Below the pieces are notes generated by a model. That model searched no databases and was not told the DNA's origin. It saw only the letters and a list, made by a program, of their open reading frames with translations. This document shows positions 8,692 through 11,481 of a stretch of 11,481 nucleotides of DNA, piece by piece. Positions within the stretch are counted from its first letter, which is position 1. Each line of letters begins with the position of its first letter. The stretch covers positions 1 through 11,481 of the forward strand of contig JAAAUF010001135.1 in assembly GCA_015499985.1 (NCBI GenBank). Direction: 5' to 3'. This DNA comes from Haplosporangium gracile (lineage: Eukaryota; Mortierellomycota; Mortierellomycetes; Mortierellales; Mortierellaceae). Both the position numbers and the translations under genes were made by a program.

Positions 8692-8835
8692 GATTAGCTG
8701 ATTAACCATTTGACCGATTAACCGATTAACCGATTAACCGATTAACTGACTAAGCGATTGACTGATTAACCATTTGACTGATTAACCGATTAATCCATTG
8801 ACCGATTAACCATTTGACTGAATAACCAATTAACC
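8692..8835 (+). repeat. Right subterminal array: about eighteen 8-bp units
   Basis: Eighteen octamers in strict register run from 8692 to 8835, mostly GATTAACC with variants ATTTGACC, GATTAACT, GATTGACT and CATTGACC. The register is unbroken over 144 bases. The units read in the same + direction as those of the left array, so the arrays are direct, not inverted, relative to each other. Probable transposase binding sites by analogy with other hAT elements. Confidence 0.88.
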
Positions 8836-8902
8836 TAAACTTGTTAACCGTCAATTGACCAAAAAATTGACTTGACTTTTTGACCGATTAACCGACTCGA
8901 TC

Positions 8903-8951
8903 AACTGGTTAATTGACTTTCTGACCAAAAATAAACCGGTTAAAAACCTTG
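8903..8951 (-). repeat. Right terminal inverted repeat
   Basis: Read from the tip inward on the - strand it begins CAAGGTTTTTAACCGG, followed by a T-rich part and then AATTAACCAGTT. It matches the left end in order and content but differs at three of the first 14 bases and in spacing. Confidence 0.78.
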
Positions 8952-8959
8952 CTCAAAAG
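8952..8959 (+). repeat. Right target-site duplication CTCAAAAG
   Basis: Identical in all eight bases to 5706-5713. The pre-insertion site would read GTTGGT-CTCAAAAG-GCTAT. Confidence 0.93.
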
Positions 8960-9194
8960 GCTATACCCCACTCTTGCTTGGCATTCATGGAGGCAGCATT
9001 CTCATGTAACCCTCAGAGGCCAAGGGCTATTTCTAAAAATTGTCTGGACCCTATTCCGGCTCCTTCAGATATGTGGCCTCCTTCCATGCCATCCATGTTG
9101 CAGTCTTTTCAAATGCGATTGGGGAGCCTTTTGAACTTTCAAATAGCCGCTCCTAGAAGCAAAATCCCACATCGCCATCCCATCTGTTGTTTCA
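8960..9194. other. Upstream region of the OPT relic
   Basis: About 235 bases between the transposon and the TATA box. I recognise no gene; short open frames have no family character. It probably held upstream control sequences of the transporter gene, and the hAT copy now separates it from whatever lies left of 5705. Confidence 0.4.
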
Positions 9195-9386
9195 TATAAA
9201 GGGATACGACTCTCAGTCACCTCTCTTTTCTTCCCCTCTTTTTTGCTCCTTGCCCATCACCTGTTGAGAACTATCACCATCCTACTCGCCCTCCCCATCC
9301 TTTCTTTGAAGAAATCCTCTTGTATATTTTCTCTCACCACCTAATTGCATACTTCATTCTCTACCTAACATCCGCCACGTTTGTTT
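9195..9386 (+). promoter_or_regulatory. Core promoter of the OPT relic
   Basis: TATAAA at 9195-9200 is followed by a strongly CT-rich tract (about 9215-9320), then the first ATG at 9387. A TATA box plus a CT block before the start codon is the usual layout of well-expressed fungal genes. It seems undamaged although the gene behind it is broken. Confidence 0.6.
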
Positions 9387-11201
9387 ATGATGGCCAAACA
9401 AATCAATGAAAAGTCAGAATACAACCATTCTCCCAAGGAAAAGTCCACTCTTTTTAATGACGCCGAGAATAAGATCGAACTTCACGAGGAGAAAGAGAAT
9501 GAGTTCATTGACGAGCCCAAGCGGTTTACTGCGTATGTGCCTGCTTGACCACTCCACAGTACTTTCCACTTGTGTATCCCGCTCGTCGAGTTCCTCTAAC
9601 CTTTTATGTTTATTTTTCTTTTATGCTCACAGGCGTGCTTTGACATGTTCTTTGCCGTCCCTCTCCGCGCCCACTTTGTCATCAACCAAGACCTGGTCTT
9701 CCCTACCTTCCGCGCTGCTGCTGACACCATCAAGAGTTTGCACAGAGCCTGTTCAAGCGCCGCCAAGGGTGCTAGGGAATGTGGCATCATCATGGGAGTT
9801 TCGTTCGTCATTTCGGTAGTTTGGGGCGCCCTCGCCCATTTCATTACTAGTCTCTTGGGGGATCTTCACATTCTCTACTACATGGACAAGGCCGCTGCTA
9901 ATACGGCCTTCATGGACGCCGATGAAAAATAGGGATGGTTTTTCTCTTGGGACTTTGCCTTCTTTGATGCTGGTTTGATGGCCCACGGAAGCACTATCTT
10001 TTTGTTCATGGCCGGATTTATCACCGCATTCGGTATTGCTGGACCCCTGACGACTGATGCGGGCTATTTGTGGGACAAAAACAGTTTTATTCGCCTACCG
10101 AACGCACCGCTTACAACCGTTGCCTCTGCTCAGTCCTGGTTCATCTGGCCCGGTATTGCCATGATAGAGTTTTCTCCATTCTCGGAACTCGGTGCCAACT
10201 GGAACTCTCTCTACTTCTCGTTCCAGGTCGTCGTTTGTGAAAGTCCCAACATTACCCGCAAGCTGAGCAAGAAGGAGGCCCTGGCTGTCGATGCAGCTGC
10301 TCCGGTCTCCAAAGATACTACCTCTGAGCATGAGCTGATTCCTACCTCCTGGTGAGTTAGTGGCCTGCTTGTTTCGACTCTCTTCACCATCTTGGTCATA
10401 TACTTCAACTTCCAGCTCCCTGTATGGGTACTTCCTTGCCTTTGTCGGTCTCCAGTCCACCAGTGAGACAGACATCAGCCCTACCGGCACTGTTGGTAAG
10501 GTTGCTCAGCTAGTTTTCTCTCGCATCCCCAACGCCGACATCCAGATCGCCCAGAAGACAAACTTGATATGTGCCAACATTGCCGCTGCTGCATGCTCTC
10601 GGACCGTCGACATGGTTTCCGATCTCAAGACCGCGCAATTGACCAAGGCTTCACCCCACGCCATGTTGGGAGCCCAAATGGTCGGCTCCGTTTTCGCCAT
10701 TGCCATTGCCATTCCCTCGTTCTTGCTCTACGCCGGTGCCTACCCTTGCATTCTGGTCTAGGGCAGGAAGTGCTAATTCCCCGCCCCTGCCGTCACTGCT
10801 TAGGCTAACACGTGCAGGCTTTGACTGGCGGTGGCTCGATTCCCGCGGAATCTATGATCGCAGCCATCGTTCCTGCCCTCATAGCCGTTCTTAATGTTAT
10901 CATCCGTGTCAGGTTCGTATCCGACGCATGGAAGCCTTACTGGCTAAACATGAACGCCTTTGGTCTTGGTTTCGTTAGCACTGGAGTCAACACTCCCTGC
11001 TGCATGCTCATGGGTTCGGATGCCGGTCAGTTGTGGCTGAGTTTTGGCAAGACCTCGCACGGCCACTTGATGTACTCTGTCTCTGCCGGTCTGATCTCCA
11101 GTATCGGTATTGCTGGTGTGATCAAGGCTGCCCTCACCATCGGCAAAGTTCCAGACAAAAAGGTTTTTGTTGGCCTCGGTTCTGATGGAGAGCTGTGTTA
11201 A
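9387..11201 (+). pseudogene. Decayed oligopeptide-transporter (OPT) family gene
   Basis: OPT proteins are plasma- or vacuolar-membrane carriers with 12-16 helices for peptides or metal chelates. Exon 1 (9387-9532) encodes a hydrophilic tail ending ELHEEKENEFIDEPKRFTA; GTATGT donor at 9533, acceptor ends 9632. The body then starts directly at MFFAVPLRAHFVINQDLVFP, so the first helices, roughly 100-150 residues in the family, are missing, and exon 1 does not join in frame. The body keeps the family motif SETDISPTGTVGK (about 10462-10500), a Trp-Pro-Gly segment (FIWPGIAMI) and a C-terminus with GGGSIPAESM and several helices, ending TAA 11199-11201. Lesions: TAG 9930-9932, TGA 10353-10355 (Trp codon in the family), frame change near 10430, TAG 10759-10761, TAA 10774-10776, TAG 10801-10803 (FPAPAVTA*AN), and a frame change near 10810. 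Some could be spliced out, but the sequence there is still transporter-like, so decay is the simpler reading. Confidence 0.8.
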
Positions 11202-11219
11202 CAACAATGTCCCTATTTT

Positions 11220-11225
11220 AATAAA
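11220..11225 (+). terminator. AATAAA polyadenylation signal of the OPT relic
   Basis: A canonical AATAAA lies 18 bases after the final TAA (11199-11201), as expected for the natural 3' end of the transporter gene. Confidence 0.6.
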
Positions 11226-11481
11226 TCTAACCTTTTCTTCTCAAAATGTGTAACGTAAAAGTACAGTACATCTCATCCTAGCAGAAGAAAGAGCCATTAT
11301 TTGAAATCCCATAGAAAGTTCTTACGAGGACTGTCAAGTGAAATCCTTACACTCCATGTAACGCGCTCCAATTTGATGATCAAAGTGAAACACATGGAGT
11401 TAGCACGGCTTTTTTTGTGTTTTTTTCAACCCCATGCTATCTCAAGGTTAAAACCAGAAACCCTCATGTTTTCCTCCACCA
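11226..11481. other. 3' flank without a recognisable gene
   Basis: No coding sequence is visible. The only structure is a perfect 9-base inverted pair, ACTCCATGT at 11351-11359 and ACATGGAGT at 11392-11400, with a 32-base loop, followed shortly by two T runs (11411-11417 and 11421-11427). Confidence 0.4.
11351..11400. repeat. 9-bp inverted repeat with 32-base loop
   Basis: ACTCCATGT and ACATGGAGT pair perfectly; T-rich sequence follows. It could be a chance hairpin, a small non-autonomous element end, or part of a transcript 3' end. I see no duplication around it that would support a transposon. Confidence 0.45.

Larger units (their letters stand above)
5714..8951 (+). mobile_element. Complete hAT-superfamily DNA transposon (3238 bp)
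   Basis: The element is bounded by a perfect 8-bp duplication and by inverted ends: left CAGTGTTTCTAACC, right end read inward CAAGGTTTTTAACC (11 of 14 match). A second shared inverted block, AATTAACCAGTT, lies 30 bases from the left tip (5744-5755) and 37 from the right tip (8903-8914). Inside the ends are long arrays of 8-bp units. The interior holds one three-exon BED-finger transposase gene on the + strand and nothing else. hAT elements move by cut and paste; the family signature is 8-bp duplications and a C-terminal dimerisation domain, both present. The perfect duplication and nearly intact gene point to a recent insertion. The tips differ at three positions of the first 14, so it is not known whether it can still move. 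Confidence 0.93.

Noticed and set aside
5824..8835. The GATTAACC arrays as a CRISPR array or telomere-like repeat
   Set aside because: There are no unique spacers between the units and no cas genes, the unit is not a known fungal telomere repeat, and both arrays sit exactly inside the ends of the hAT element.
9406..9819. 137-residue Ser-rich open frame joining the OPT exon region
   Set aside because: It overlaps the transporter body in the wrong frame; the other frame has clear OPT sequence.
1..11481. A multi-gene defence, toxin-antitoxin or biosynthetic system
   Set aside because: Only one gene besides the transposase appears intact, and the broken genes belong to unrelated families with no operon-like or cluster logic.

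Overview
The window looks like an accessory, gene-poor stretch of a filamentous fungal nuclear genome. Short GT-AG introns (about 100 bases), CT-rich promoter tracts, a TATA box, AATAAA signals and fungal protein families support this. The F-box/leucine-rich-repeat (LRR) style and the hAT element suggest an early-diverging fungus, most likely Mortierellaceae (Mortierella/Linnemannia type). That placement is from memory of protein style, not from a search.

Layout. Positions 1-492 hold no recognisable gene. Positions 493-2354 (+) hold a decayed F-box/LRR gene with several in-frame stops and at least one frameshift, but a still readable C-terminus. Positions 2355-3490 show nothing convincing. 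Positions 3495-3545 (-) hold a tRNA-like 3' half. Positions 3636-4076 (+) hold the only gene that looks intact, a 146-residue protein resembling the UPF0696/DUF1917 (C11orf68-like) family. Positions 4167-4664 (-) are a broken fragment of a second LRR protein of the same broad family. Positions 4963-5079 (-) may be a protein-kinase relic around a DFG motif. Positions 5714-8951 are a complete hAT DNA transposon with a perfect 8-bp target-site duplication (CTCAAAAG), terminal inverted repeats, arrays of 8-bp units inside both ends, and a three-exon BED-finger transposase. The transposase has one apparent 1-base frameshift in its last codons. Positions 8960-9386 are the promoter region of an oligopeptide-transporter (OPT) family gene, whose broken body covers 9387-11201.

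The genes do not form a pathway or defence system. Together they read as a pseudogene and transposon landscape: four decayed host-type genes or fragments, one small intact gene, and a young hAT copy that landed about 435 bases upstream of the OPT start codon. I found no CRISPR array and no clearly new multi-gene system. The most unusual structure is the octamer architecture of the hAT ends: about 14 units on the left and 18 on the right, all in the same direction on the + strand.
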